29,880 nucleotides of DNA. Source: Oscillibacter sp. GTDB lineage: Bacteria > Bacillota > Clostridia > Oscillospirales > Oscillospiraceae. The position numbers and the translations under genes are program-made. The stretch covers positions 1-29,880 of the forward strand of contig VSMY01000001.1 in the NCBI GenBank assembly GCA_009773995.1, given 5' to 3'. This document shows, one piece after another, positions 14,979 through 22,409 of the stretch. The notes beneath the pieces were generated by a model. That model was not told the DNA's origin. It worked only from the letters and a program-made list of their open reading frames with translations, and did not search any database. Position 1 is the first letter of the stretch. Each line of letters opens with the position of its first letter.

Positions 14979-15660
14979 GCCGCCACTCCTCTCTCATGGA
15001 CAGCAGCGCGGTGATGATCTCCCGCATTGCGTCCCCTTTTTCCTGCCCGCCGCCGGAGCGGTTCAGTCCCGCCACCGCCGTTTGCAGGCGGATGATCTTC
15101 TGAATGATGTACCGCTCCCCCAGCGGGTCCCGGAGCAGGGCCGCCCCGCCGTGGAGCTGGCCCAGGGTCAGGGACATCTCCCCTCCCCCGGCCTCTATCA
15201 CCGGGTAGATGACGCCCCGGTCCTCCACCAGCGCCTCCCGGCGGATGGCGTAGCCGTTTTCCGCCAGAAAGGCCCGGAGGGTCTCCGCCCGAGTTTGGGG
15301 CTGGAGCAGCAGGATGTGCCTCCCATCAGCGGTCCAGGGCGCCCGGGCCAGAATGGCGGCGATGTTCTCGCCCCCCATTCCGGCGATGACGACGGCGTCC
15401 GCCTCCTCCGGAGACACCACCGCCAGGCCGTTCCCAAGACGGTAGTCGATGCCGTCTACGCCATAGCTCCGTCCGGTCTCTCTGGCATGGGCCAGGGGGC
15501 CCTCCCGCAGATCACAGGCAATGGCGGAACCCACGCGCCCGCGGAGCCGGAGCCACACGGGCAAATAGCCATGATCCGTGCCGATGTCGGCCAGCCGCGC
15601 GCCGGAAGGCACCCAGTCTGCCAGCAGCCGGAGGCGGGGCGTCAGTTCAAAGTCCCGCAA
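14962..15660 (-). CDS. trmK: tRNA (adenine22-N1)-methyltransferase TrmK
   Basis: A 232-residue class I SAM methyltransferase, expected to make m1A22 in tRNA. The SAM loop is LADIGTDHGYLP (about 23-34), followed by ACDLREGPLAHAR, a GNGLAVV segment and the motif-IV-like VIAGMGGE. The C-terminal helical part includes LGERYIIQKII. I place the start at TTG 15658-15660. GCGGAG at the end of the upstream gene lies 10 bases before it, and family members begin just before this point (DFELTPRLRLLADWV). An ATG at 15694-15696 adds 12 basic residues but has no ribosome site and overlaps DUF1858 by 29 bases. Confidence 0.93.
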   Translation of the reverse strand: MRDFELTPRLRLLADWVPSGARLADIGTDHGYLPVWLRLRGRVGSAIACDLREGPLAHARETGRSYGVDGIDYRLGNGLAVVSPEEADAVVIAGMGGENIAAILARAPWTADGRHILLLQPQTRAETLRAFLAENGYAIRREALVEDRGVIYPVIEAGGGEMSLTLGQLHGGAALLRDPLGERYIIQKIIRLQTAVAGLNRSGGGQEKGDAMREIITALLSMREEWRRANSQ

Positions 15661-15667
15661 GACGGCT

Positions 15668-15877
15668 TTACTCCGCTTTTTTGTTGGCCTCTTCATTCAC
15701 CAGGGCCAGCAGCTTCTCCACGTCGATGCCGTGGACCATGCAGGCCTCTTCCACGGTTTCCCCCCGGGAGGAGGGGCAGCCCAGGCAGTGCATACCGATG
15801 GACAGGAAGATAGGCGCGGTCTGGGGAGCAATATCCAGGATATCGCCGATGATGGTGTCTTTCGTGATTTCGATCAT
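15668..15877 (-). CDS. DUF1858 domain protein
   Basis: A 69-residue protein that is a DUF1858 domain alone. The domain is often found near or fused to hybrid-cluster or redox proteins. CLGCPSSRGE (31-40) with C31 and C34, plus C46, forms the conserved disulfide-like site. The order MIEITKDTIIGDILD, then APIFLSIGMHC, is typical. GGAGG precedes the ATG. It is first in the operon with trmK, nif3 and yebC, with a strong promoter upstream. A thiol redox role is inferred from family only. Confidence 0.92.
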   Translation of the reverse strand: MIEITKDTIIGDILDIAPQTAPIFLSIGMHCLGCPSSRGETVEEACMVHGIDVEKLLALVNEEANKKAE

Positions 15878-15916
15878 TTTTGGATTCCTCCGTATTGAAA
15901 ATAAAATTCACCGTTC

Positions 15917-15955
15917 AGCCGTCCATTCCCTTGGAATAAAATTCCTCTGACGGCT
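15917..15955 (-). promoter_or_regulatory. possible leader hairpin upstream of DUF1858
   Basis: AGCCGTC (15917-15923) pairs with GACGGCT (15949-15955), and inner GGAAT and ATTCC segments can also pair. It lies in the predicted 5' leader. No riboswitch class is recognised. Confidence 0.35.
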
Positions 15956-15966
15956 ATCGTCCAGTT

Positions 15967-15995
15967 ATTATACTCTATTATTTGCCCGAATTCAA
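15967..15995 (-). promoter_or_regulatory. promoter of DUF1858-trmK-nif3-yebC
   Basis: On the - strand TTGAAT (15990-15995), 17 bases, TATAAT (15967-15972). Transcription would start near 15960, giving a leader of about 80 bases. Confidence 0.8.
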
Positions 15996-16016
15996 TAGAA
16001 AATCCGACAAAAGCCG

Positions 16017-16049
16017 AAAAACGGCCCCACGCTTTCACGTGGGGCCGTT
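16017..16049 (-). terminator. terminator of the sigH-zinc-ribbon unit
   Basis: A 12-bp stem AACGGCCCCACG (16020-16031) with 16038-16049, loop of 6. On the - strand it runs into a run of T (16017-16021 complement). Confidence 0.92.
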
Positions 16050-16089
16050 CCATGTCATTCAACGCAAGAGACAAAAACCGAAAACCGAT

Positions 16090-16371
16090 TTATCTCTGCT
16101 CCTCGCGCATCTTGGCGAAGCACTCGCTGCAATAGACCGGACGGTCAGAGCGGGGCTCGAAGGGCACGCGGGCCTCGCCGCCGCAGGCGGCGCAGACGGC
16201 GGTGAAATACTCCCGGGGACCGCGGGCGGCGTTCTTGCGGGCGTCGCGGCAGGCCTTGCAGCGCTGGGGCTCGTTCTGGAAGCCGCGCTCAGCGTAGAAC
16301 TCCTGCTCACCGGCGGTGAACACGAACTCCTGACCACACTCTTTGCACACTAAGGTCTTGTCTTCGTACAT
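16090..16371 (-). CDS. zinc-ribbon protein with four CxxC motifs
   Basis: A 93-residue protein with CKEC (C9, C12), CKAC (C38, C41), CAAC (C60, C63) and CSEC (C81, C84), enough for two zinc sites. The first half matches the probable zinc-ribbon type (LVCKECGQEFVFTAGEQEFY, then GF-NEPQRCKAC), and the second resembles CxxC zinc-binding proteins. This small protein is common in Clostridia and its function is not established; nucleic-acid or ribosome contact is possible. GAGAGGG precedes the ATG. It lies 38 bases after sigH and probably shares its transcript. Confidence 0.9.
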   Translation of the reverse strand: MYEDKTLVCKECGQEFVFTAGEQEFYAERGFQNEPQRCKACRDARKNAARGPREYFTAVCAACGGEARVPFEPRSDRPVYCSECFAKMREEQR

Positions 16372-16409
16372 GATTTTACCCTCTCTTTGAAAAGAAAATT
16401 ATATTGCGT

Positions 16410-17051
16410 TCAGCGTTTGCTGAGATCGCCGGAAAGTAATTGCCGCGCCACCTTGCGTCGAATGCGCTGCACGGCGTTGTCCACGGATTTCGGGGGCTTG
16501 TTCACCGCTGTTGCAATTTCCCTGCAAGAAAGACCGTCCAGATAGAACCCCAAAATCTTTGCTTCAAACTCGGACAACTGTTTCCGGACACCGGATAAGA
16601 GGGCTGCCGTGTGTTCCCTGTCGATCAGGAAATCTTCGGGATTACGCTGCGCCAAATTACTGGTCCCAGAGGTGAGGGGATTGCTGTCAAAATGGGAGTC
16701 GTCTAGGGATAGCGACTGATTGAGCGGCTGCTGCTTATCCCGCGCCGAGGCGCGGAGCACAGAGTAGAGCCGGCTGCGGATGCAAATTTCGGCAAAGGTA
16801 CGGAAGGACGCCTCTTTTCCGGCGTCATATTCCCGGACGGCCGTGATGAGACCCACCATACCCTCCTGCGTAAGGTCTTCGCTGTCGCCGCCCGCCAAGA
16901 AGAAGGGCCGGGCGCAGGTACGGACCAAGCGGTTATACCGGGTAACGAGGGCCTCCTCCGCCAGGCGGTTTCCCGACGCGGCTAAGAGGCACAATTCCTC
17001 GTCGCTCTGCATCCCCATTTCCGACATATCGTTCTCATAAGTATTGTGCAT
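16410..17051 (-). CDS. sigH: RNA polymerase sigma factor SigH (sigma-70 family)
   Basis: Up to 213 residues, a sigma-H-like factor. In B. subtilis sigma-H drives early sporulation and stationary-phase genes. Region 2 is clear (EEALVTRYNRLVRTCARPFF, EDLTQEGMVGLITAVREYD, FRTFAEICIRSRL). Region 4 has LSEFEAKILGFYLDGLSCRE and KPPKSVDNAVQRIRRK. The length matches family members. The start is uncertain: ATG at 17051 has no ribosome site and coincides with the predicted transcription start. ATG codons at 17027 (after GAGAACGAT), 17018 and 17012 are alternatives. A consensus promoter lies immediately upstream. The zinc-ribbon gene follows. Confidence 0.92.
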   Translation of the reverse strand: MHNTYENDMSEMGMQSDEELCLLAASGNRLAEEALVTRYNRLVRTCARPFFLAGGDSEDLTQEGMVGLITAVREYDAGKEASFRTFAEICIRSRLYSVLRASARDKQQPLNQSLSLDDSHFDSNPLTSGTSNLAQRNPEDFLIDREHTAALLSGVRKQLSEFEAKILGFYLDGLSCREIATAVNKPPKSVDNAVQRIRRKVARQLLSGDLSKR

Positions 17052-17056
17052 GTTGT

Positions 17057-17086
17057 ATTATACCCATCTGCGAAGGAAAATGTCAA
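17057..17086 (-). promoter_or_regulatory. consensus promoter of sigH
   Basis: On the - strand TTGACA (17081-17086), 18 bases, TATAAT (17057-17062). The predicted start of transcription is about 17050, at the first ATG of the sigH frame. Confidence 0.85.
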
Positions 17087-17116
17087 GCAAATTATCAAAA
17101 TAAACGAAAAATTTCC

Positions 17117-18472
17117 CTAAAATTTTAGTGATTTTATAAGGCTAACCAGAAAATCGGCCGTATTTTGCGCGATTTCGGTCGTCTTTGCCTCTACCATCAC
17201 CCGTATCAGGGCCTCCGTTCCCGAAGCGCGGACCAGCACCCGGCCCTCCCCGTTCAGGGCGGCCTCCTGCTTTTCCACCGCCGCCGCCAATTCTTGGGAG
17301 GCCATAATTTTCTCTTTCACGCCGCCGCTGTGAGGCACTTCCACATTGATAAGCACCTGAGGATAGGCGGCGCAGACAGAGGCCAGCTCCGACGCCTTCT
17401 TCCCCGCCTGGGCCAGGACCTGGAGGAACTGAAGGGCCGTCACCTGGCCGTCGCCGGTGGTCTCCAGGGCGGTGAAGATGGTGTGCCCGGACTGCTCTCC
17501 GCCGATGCGGAAGTCCCGGCGGAGCATTTCCTCCAGCACATTCCGGTCTCCCACGGCGGTGCAGGCCAGGTCGATTCCGTGATTGCGGCAGAACTCGTGG
17601 AGTCCCAGGTTGCTCATCACCGTGGCCACGATGGCGTTTCCCCGAAGAACGCCCCGGCGCTTCATGTCCAGGGCGCAGACCGCCATGACCTTGTCTCCGT
17701 CGATGACGCCGCCGGTTTCGTCCACCAGAAGGCACCGGTCCGCGTCGCCGTCGAAGGCCACGCCGATGTCATAGCCCCTCTTCACCACTTGGTCCGCCAG
17801 GTCCTCCAGGTGGGTGGAGCCGCATTTGTCGTTGATGTTTACGCCGTCGGGGGTCCGGTGGAGGAAGACGGTGTGGGCCTTGAACCGACCGAAGAGCTCC
17901 GGAGCCGTAGCGCTGGCGGCGCCATTGGCGCAGTCCACCAGGATGCGCAGGCCGGACAGGTCCGAGTCGATGGTAGAGGCCACAAAGTCGATGTAATCCC
18001 GCTTGAGCTGCTTCATGCCGTGGTGGCGGCGGCCCAGCTCTCCCCTGGTTTTCATGGCCATGGGCTCGCCGGAGAGAATTTTCTCCTCCACCCGCTCCTC
18101 CAGGGCGTCGGGGAGCTTATAGCCCTGGCTGTTGAAAACCTTGATGCCGTTGTGCTCATAGGGGTTGTGGGAGGCGGACACAACGATCCCCGCGTCCGCC
18201 TTTTCCTGCCGGGTGAGGTAGGCCACGGCGGGCGTGGGGATGTCCCCCACGGGCTTCACGTCGCTGCCCACGGAGCACAGCCCCGCAATCAGCGCCGCCT
18301 CCAGCAAATCGGAGGAGATGCGGGTATCCTTGCCCAGGACCACCGTGGGGCGGCCCCCCTTTTCCTCCATCAAAACCGTCCCCACGGCCTGCCCGACCCG
18401 GAAGGCCAGGTCCGCCGTCAGGTTCTCCCCCACGATGCCGCGGATACCGTCGGTGCCAAAAAGTTTGCCCAT
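17117..18472 (-). CDS. glmM: phosphoglucosamine mutase GlmM
   Basis: A 451-residue alpha-D-phosphohexomutase that converts glucosamine-6-phosphate to glucosamine-1-phosphate for UDP-GlcNAc and cell wall synthesis. Domain 1 has FGTDGIRG (5-12) and the phosphoserine loop SASHNP with S101. The metal loop is DGDADR (241-246), the sugar loop GGEQSGH, and the phosphate-binding loop RASGTE near the C-terminus. Length is typical. AGAGGT lies about 8 bases before the ATG. It starts 6 bases after the SdpI-family gene, so it is the last gene of the ruvB-AAA-sdpI-glmM run. I see no clear terminator after it. Confidence 0.98.
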   Translation of the reverse strand: MGKLFGTDGIRGIVGENLTADLAFRVGQAVGTVLMEEKGGRPTVVLGKDTRISSDLLEAALIAGLCSVGSDVKPVGDIPTPAVAYLTRQEKADAGIVVSASHNPYEHNGIKVFNSQGYKLPDALEERVEEKILSGEPMAMKTRGELGRRHHGMKQLKRDYIDFVASTIDSDLSGLRILVDCANGAASATAPELFGRFKAHTVFLHRTPDGVNINDKCGSTHLEDLADQVVKRGYDIGVAFDGDADRCLLVDETGGVIDGDKVMAVCALDMKRRGVLRGNAIVATVMSNLGLHEFCRNHGIDLACTAVGDRNVLEEMLRRDFRIGGEQSGHTIFTALETTGDGQVTALQFLQVLAQAGKKASELASVCAAYPQVLINVEVPHSGGVKEKIMASQELAAAVEKQEAALNGEGRVLVRASGTEALIRVMVEAKTTEIAQNTADFLVSLIKSLKF

Positions 18473-18478
18473 AAAAAG

Positions 18479-18865
18479 TTACCTCTTTCTTCCAAAATCG
18501 TCAAATTCCCGTTTCAGCGCCCGCTCCGTGGCGGGAATCACCGCCAGAAACGGGACCATTTGAAAACCAGTTAAAATCAGGCCGAAATGCCCGACCGTGT
18601 CGACTTCCCGTCCAAACAGAAGAGCCATCCACACCAGGGAGACCATCAGCATCGGCCTGCCCGCCCGGACCCAGAAGCGTCCGCTGTAGCGCTGGGCAAA
18701 GGCCCATGTCTCCCGGTTCCGCATGGAGCGGGCCGTCCGGTAGCCATAGCCGGAGTTGATTTCCCCCGGCGGATTTTTTGCGAAGCTCCGGCCCAGGACC
18801 ACCATACATCCGGGGATCAGCATCTCCATGGCCAGCGTGAACAGCCAGAAAAAGAACTCCGTCAT
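18479..18865 (-). CDS. SdpI-family membrane protein
   Basis: A 128-residue membrane protein with three or four hydrophobic segments (about 5-25, 70-85, 93-112). The family core is INSGYGYRTARSMRN followed by TWAFAQRYSGRF (36-65). SdpI of B. subtilis is an immunity and signalling protein against the SDP toxin, but most SdpI-like proteins are uncharacterised. The ATG overlaps the stop of the upstream ATPase (ATGA, 18862-18865), and its ribosome site AGGAGG lies inside the ATPase C-terminal codons. No toxin-like gene is adjacent, so an immunity role is not supported here. Confidence 0.85.
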   Translation of the reverse strand: MTEFFFWLFTLAMEMLIPGCMVVLGRSFAKNPPGEINSGYGYRTARSMRNRETWAFAQRYSGRFWVRAGRPMLMVSLVWMALLFGREVDTVGHFGLILTGFQMVPFLAVIPATERALKREFDDFGRKR

Positions 18866-19617
18866 CCTTCCTCCTCCAGCAGATACCGCAGCATCCGCTC
18901 CGGGTCGTCCAGAAAACGCTTTGTCAGCTGATAGTGCTCCGTCTCCCGGTACTCCACCGGCCGGACGCCGTTTTCGCTCAATTCGTAAATCCTGGCTCCC
19001 GGAAACGCCATCAGAATCGGCGAATGGGTCGCTATGATGAACTGGGAGTCCGCTTTCACCAGCAGGTCTATCTCCCCCATCAGCGTCAGCAGCCGGGAGG
19101 GCGACAGGGCCGCCTCCGGCTCGTCCAGCAGGTACAGCCCCTCCCCGCCGAAACGGTTTTGGACCAGGGCCAGAAAGCTCTCCCCATGGGACCGGCTGTG
19201 GAGGGACACGCCGCCGTAGCTGTCGATGAGCCTCGGCGCAAAGGCGGGCGCTTCATCCATTTCGTCAATATTCGTGGCCACATTGTAAAAACTCTCCGCC
19301 CGGAGGAAAAAGCCGTCCCTGGGATACCGCTTCCGGGCGGGGGTCAGATATTCCCCCAGTACGGAGTGAGTGGCCCTTGTGGAGAAGTTGAAATTCCGGG
19401 TACCGCCCTCCGGGTTGAAGCCGCAGGCCACGGCGGCCCCCTCCAGCAGCGTGGACTTCCCCGTCCCGTTTTCTCCCACCAGGAAGGTGACGGGCCGGTC
19501 AAATTTCAGGACGCCGCCCTCTATTAAGTAACTTACCGGCCCCAGCTCCCGGAGCCAGCTCCCCTCCGGCAGCTCCCGCCGAAGGCGGACGGAGGCCAGA
19601 TACCCCGGACCGCTCAC
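18862..19617 (-). CDS. AAA-family ATPase (ABC-ATPase/Rad50-like fold)
   Basis: A 251-residue stand-alone ATPase with Walker A GENGTGKS (48-55), a signature-like SHGES (143-147), Walker B LYLLDEPE (161-168) and the switch histidine in ATHSP (H198). The short core without coiled coil or nuclease domain fits the AAA_15/AAA_21 proteins seen alone in many bacteria. The function is unknown. Transporter ATPases differ in the region after Walker A. The start is GTG (19615-19617), overlapping the ruvB stop by 4 bases (GTGA), and its end overlaps the SdpI-family start by 4 bases. Expression is thus tied to ruvB. Confidence 0.88.
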   Translation of the reverse strand: MSGPGYLASVRLRRELPEGSWLRELGPVSYLIEGGVLKFDRPVTFLVGENGTGKSTLLEGAAVACGFNPEGGTRNFNFSTRATHSVLGEYLTPARKRYPRDGFFLRAESFYNVATNIDEMDEAPAFAPRLIDSYGGVSLHSRSHGESFLALVQNRFGGEGLYLLDEPEAALSPSRLLTLMGEIDLLVKADSQFIIATHSPILMAFPGARIYELSENGVRPVEYRETEHYQLTKRFLDDPERMLRYLLEEEG

Positions 19618-20675
19618 AATGATATCTGCTCCATGACGTCCTCGGAGGCCGCGCCGCCGGGAATGGGCTTATGGAGGTGTTGATACGCTTTCTGCGTCAC
19701 GCAGCGCCCCCGGGGTGTCCGGGTCAAAAAGCCAAGCTGCATCAAGTAGGGCTCGTAAACGTCCTCCAGAGTCACCGATTCCTCGCCGATGGTGGCGGCC
19801 AGCGTCTCCACGCCCACGGGGCCGCCGCCGTAGTTATCGATGATGGCTTCCATCATCCGCCGGTCCACCGGGTCTAAACCCAGATAGTCGATTTCCAGGG
19901 CACAGAGGGCCTGGTCCGCCACGGCTTTGGTGATAACCCCGTCCGCCCGGACCTGGGCAAAATCCCGAACCCGGCGAAGCATGCGGTTGGCAATCCGCGG
20001 CGTGCCGCGGGAGCGCCGGGCAATTTCAAAAGCGCCTTCCGGCACCGTATCCACATTTAGAATTCCAGCGGACCGGGTGACAATCTTCGCCAGCTCCTCC
20101 GGCGTATAAAGCTCTAGCCGAAGCGTTACGCCGAAGCGGTCCCGCAGGGGCGCGGAGAGCTGACCGGCTCGGGTAGTCGCGCCGATCAGGGTAAATTTCG
20201 GCAGATCCAGCCGGATGGAGTTTGCGGAGGGTCCCTTTCCCACGATGATATCCAGCACATAATCTTCCATGGCAGGATAGAGAATTTCTTCCACAGAGCG
20301 GTTCAACCGGTGAATTTCGTCCACAAAGAGAATGTCTCCCTCGCTCAGATTGGTTAAAAGCGCCGCCAGGTCTCCCGGTTTTTCGATGGCGGGTCCGGAG
20401 GTAATACGGATATTGACCCCCATCTCCTGGGCGATGATACCCGCCAAAGTGGTTTTACCCAGGCCCGGAGGGCCGTGGAGCAGAACGTGATCCAGGGATT
20501 CCTCCCGCTTCCGGGCGGCCTCGATGAAAATGGAGAGGTTTTCCTTGGCCTTCTCCTGTCCAATATACTCCCGCAAATTCTTGGGCCGGAGAGAGCCCTC
20601 CTGGGCGTCCTCTTGAAGGAAGGTTTTCGCTACAATGGGTTCCTCGTAAATATCGCTTCCAAAATCGATGCTCAA
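19614..20675 (-). CDS. ruvB: Holliday junction branch migration helicase RuvB
   Basis: A 353-residue AAA+ motor that, with RuvA, drives branch migration of Holliday junctions. Motifs are the N-terminal LRPKNLREYIGQ (29-40), Walker A GPPGLGKTT (68-76), Walker B ILFVDEIH (115-122), sensor-1 GATTRAG (165-171) and APLRDRFG (175-182) near the arginine finger. A C-terminal winged helix has RTPRGRCVTQ. Length is typical. The start is TTG (20673-20675) with AAGGA 9 bases upstream; no ATG is suitable. It lies in ruvC-ruvA-orf72-ruvB order and overlaps the next ATPase gene. Confidence 0.98.
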   Translation of the reverse strand: MSIDFGSDIYEEPIVAKTFLQEDAQEGSLRPKNLREYIGQEKAKENLSIFIEAARKREESLDHVLLHGPPGLGKTTLAGIIAQEMGVNIRITSGPAIEKPGDLAALLTNLSEGDILFVDEIHRLNRSVEEILYPAMEDYVLDIIVGKGPSANSIRLDLPKFTLIGATTRAGQLSAPLRDRFGVTLRLELYTPEELAKIVTRSAGILNVDTVPEGAFEIARRSRGTPRIANRMLRRVRDFAQVRADGVITKAVADQALCALEIDYLGLDPVDRRMMEAIIDNYGGGPVGVETLAATIGEESVTLEDVYEPYLMQLGFLTRTPRGRCVTQKAYQHLHKPIPGGAASEDVMEQISL

Positions 20676-20702
20676 ACGCTCACGTCCTTTTCCCGGGAAA
20701 TT

Positions 20703-20921
20703 TTACTGGAATATGATGGCGGCGATGATGGAAAGCACCGCTATGCCCAGCAGCGTGCCGATGGCCGCCAGCCATCTTTGCGCCCTGGCCTGGTACCGCT
20801 CCGCTTCTTCCGGTTCCAGATCCCGGCTGTTCAGCAGACGGCAGTATTTTGCAAAACGGAACATCCCGAAAATGCTTCCTAAAAAACCAATGGCAACCAT
20901 CCTGGATAACAGCAGCATCAT
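20703..20921 (-). CDS. small two-span membrane protein between ruvA and ruvB
   Basis: A 72-residue protein with two hydrophobic segments (about 1-22 and 49-71) separated by a charged loop (NSRDLEPEEAERYQARAQRW). The start at 20921 (or the next ATG, 20918) is preferred because GGGGGG lies just upstream. Extending to 21038 would add residues without hydrophobic or family character. It lies 135 bases after ruvA and 27 bases before ruvB. I do not recognise a family. Its intact composition and ribosome site suggest a real gene. The ATPase and SdpI-like protein downstream make this a mixed DNA-repair/membrane cluster. Confidence 0.65.
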   Translation of the reverse strand: MMLLLSRMVAIGFLGSIFGMFRFAKYCRLLNSRDLEPEEAERYQARAQRWLAAIGTLLGIAVLSIIAAIIFQ

Positions 20922-21056
20922 ATTCCCCCCTGTTGGTTGGTATAAAGCGTTTATACTTTTCATCACTTTTGGCATTTCTTGAACAGAAGATCGAAAAAAA
21001 GCAGGGGGCATTCTGTGTAAAGCTACATTGCTGTACATATATTGAAGTATCTATCT

Positions 21057-21662
21057 TTACAGCTTTGCCATCCTTTTTAGTCCCTGCCGGACAATCTCTT
21101 CCAGCGGCTGGGCCATATCCAAGCCCTTCAAGGCTATGGAAACCTCCTGGCTGGAGTAACCCAGCACCGCCAGAGCCTGGGCCGCTTCAGCGGCCTTGTT
21201 CCCTAAAAGCGCCGGAGCGGATGCGTTTCGGCCTCCGGAAAAGTCCAGGCCCCCGGCGGTTTCCTTAGCCATTTTATCCTTCAGCTCCAGGATAATGCGC
21301 TGGGCGATTTTCTTCCCCACGCCCGGCGCAGCCGTCAAAGCCTTTTCATCTCCCGTGACAATCGCCATGGCCAAAGTTTCCGGCGTACCGGAGGAAAGAA
21401 TGGCCAGCGCCGCCTTCGGCCCTACGCCGGAAACGCCGATAAGCAGCTTGAAGCTGTTCAGCTCACTCTGGGAAGCGAAGCCGTAGAGCTCAAAGAGGTT
21501 CTCCGCTACATTCAGATACGTATAGAGCTTTTTCCGCTGTCCCTTTTTTAGGGCGGAGAGCGTGTGATTGGTCGTTTTGCAGGCGTAGCCTACGCCGCCG
21601 CAGTCCATCACTGCCAGATAGGGCAGAATTTCAGCTACCGTGCCGTCCAAATAATAGAACAT
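21057..21662 (-). CDS. ruvA: Holliday junction DNA-binding protein RuvA
   Basis: A 201-residue protein that binds four-way junctions as a tetramer and loads RuvB. An N-terminal OB fold (MFYYLDGTVAEI...) is followed by two helix-hairpin-helix motifs (GVSGVGPKAA 76-85 and APGVGKKIAQ 112-121) and a C-terminal RuvB-contact domain (about 155-201, AAQALAVLGYSSQEV). The ATG at 21662 is chosen because GCGGAGGC lies just upstream and the OB fold begins there. The open frame extends further but without homology. It starts 23 bases after the ruvC stop. Confidence 0.97.
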   Translation of the reverse strand: MFYYLDGTVAEILPYLAVMDCGGVGYACKTTNHTLSALKKGQRKKLYTYLNVAENLFELYGFASQSELNSFKLLIGVSGVGPKAALAILSSGTPETLAMAIVTGDEKALTAAPGVGKKIAQRIILELKDKMAKETAGGLDFSGGRNASAPALLGNKAAEAAQALAVLGYSSQEVSIALKGLDMAQPLEEIVRQGLKRMAKL

Positions 21663-21685
21663 AATGCCTCCGCTATTTATCTCCG

Positions 21686-22195
21686 TCAAATTGTCTCCGG
21701 CGTATCTCCGCTTTTGGGAAGCTGGGAGGTGAAGCTCCTGGCGTGGCATAGGGCCAGGGCCAGGGCGTCGGCGGCGTCGTCGGGACGGGGAACCTTTTGC
21801 AGCTTTAAAAGCCGTCTGGTCATATCCATCACCTGCCGCTTCTCCGCCTTGCCGTAGCCTGTCACCGCCAGCTTTACTTGTGAGGGGGTATACTCATACA
21901 AAGGCACGCCGCACTTTTCCGCAGCGTAGAGCAGCACCCCCCTGCCATGAGCCACGGCGATTCCGGTCGTAATATTGGTATTGAAAAACAGTTCCTCAAT
22001 CGAGATAACATCGGGCTTCAGCCGGCCGAGCAATTCTTCCATGTCGGTTCCAATTTGGTAAAGTCTCCGGCTCAGGGGGAGTCCCGCCGGAGTGGTAACC
22101 GTCCCGTAGGTTACCATCCTCGCCTGTCCCCGCTCCGCCTCCACTAAGCCGAAGCCGATGGTGGCAAAGCCGGGGTCGATGCCTAATATTCGCAT
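21686..22195 (-). CDS. ruvC: Holliday junction resolvase RuvC
   Basis: A 169-residue endonuclease that cuts Holliday junctions symmetrically as a dimer. Catalytic acids by position are D7 in ILGIDPG, E67 in SIEELFFN, and D140 and D143 in RPDDAADALALAL. The DNA-contact segment HGRGVLLYAA is present. The ATG at 22195 with GGGGCGGAG upstream is the start; the longer frame adds 20 unrelated residues. The promoter at 22227-22255 would serve ruvC, ruvA and probably the whole run to glmM. Confidence 0.97.
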   Translation of the reverse strand: MRILGIDPGFATIGFGLVEAERGQARMVTYGTVTTPAGLPLSRRLYQIGTDMEELLGRLKPDVISIEELFFNTNITTGIAVAHGRGVLLYAAEKCGVPLYEYTPSQVKLAVTGYGKAEKRQVMDMTRRLLKLQKVPRPDDAADALALALCHARSFTSQLPKSGDTPETI

Positions 22196-22226
22196 ACTCC
22201 GCCCCTTTCGGCTTGCATTCCTAGTT

Positions 22227-22255
22227 AGTATAGCAAATTTGACCGGAATGCGCAA
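22227..22255 (-). promoter_or_regulatory. promoter of the ruvC-ruvA cluster
   Basis: On the - strand TTGCGC (22250-22255), 17 bases, TATACT (22227-22232). The leader to ruvC is about 25 bases. Confidence 0.7.
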
Positions 22256-22310
22256 CAGAAAAAACGGTTGATTTACAAGTCTAGGAAGAAACGGGAAAGC
22301 AATATAGAAA

Positions 22311-22350
22311 ATGAAGGTACGGCAGTCATCCCTGATTGCCGTACCTTCAT
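22311..22350 (-). terminator. terminator of spoIIM-xerD
   Basis: A perfect 14-bp stem ATGAAGGTACGGCA (22311-22324) with 22337-22350 and a 12-base loop. On the - strand it is followed by TTTTC. Confidence 0.8.
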
Positions 22351-22409
22351 GCGTTTCAAATGGTTATGCTGCCGCTGTCTTTGCAGGGCGCTCTTCTCTA
22401 TGTACCCCA

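Noticed and set aside
17165..18574. 469-residue open frame opposite glmM
   Set aside because: It is a GC-rich shadow of the clear glmM gene, with no ribosome site or recognisable domain.
18479..18865. SdpI-like protein as a toxin immunity gene
   Set aside because: No SdpC-like toxin or ArsR-type SdpR regulator is adjacent, so the immunity role is not supported.
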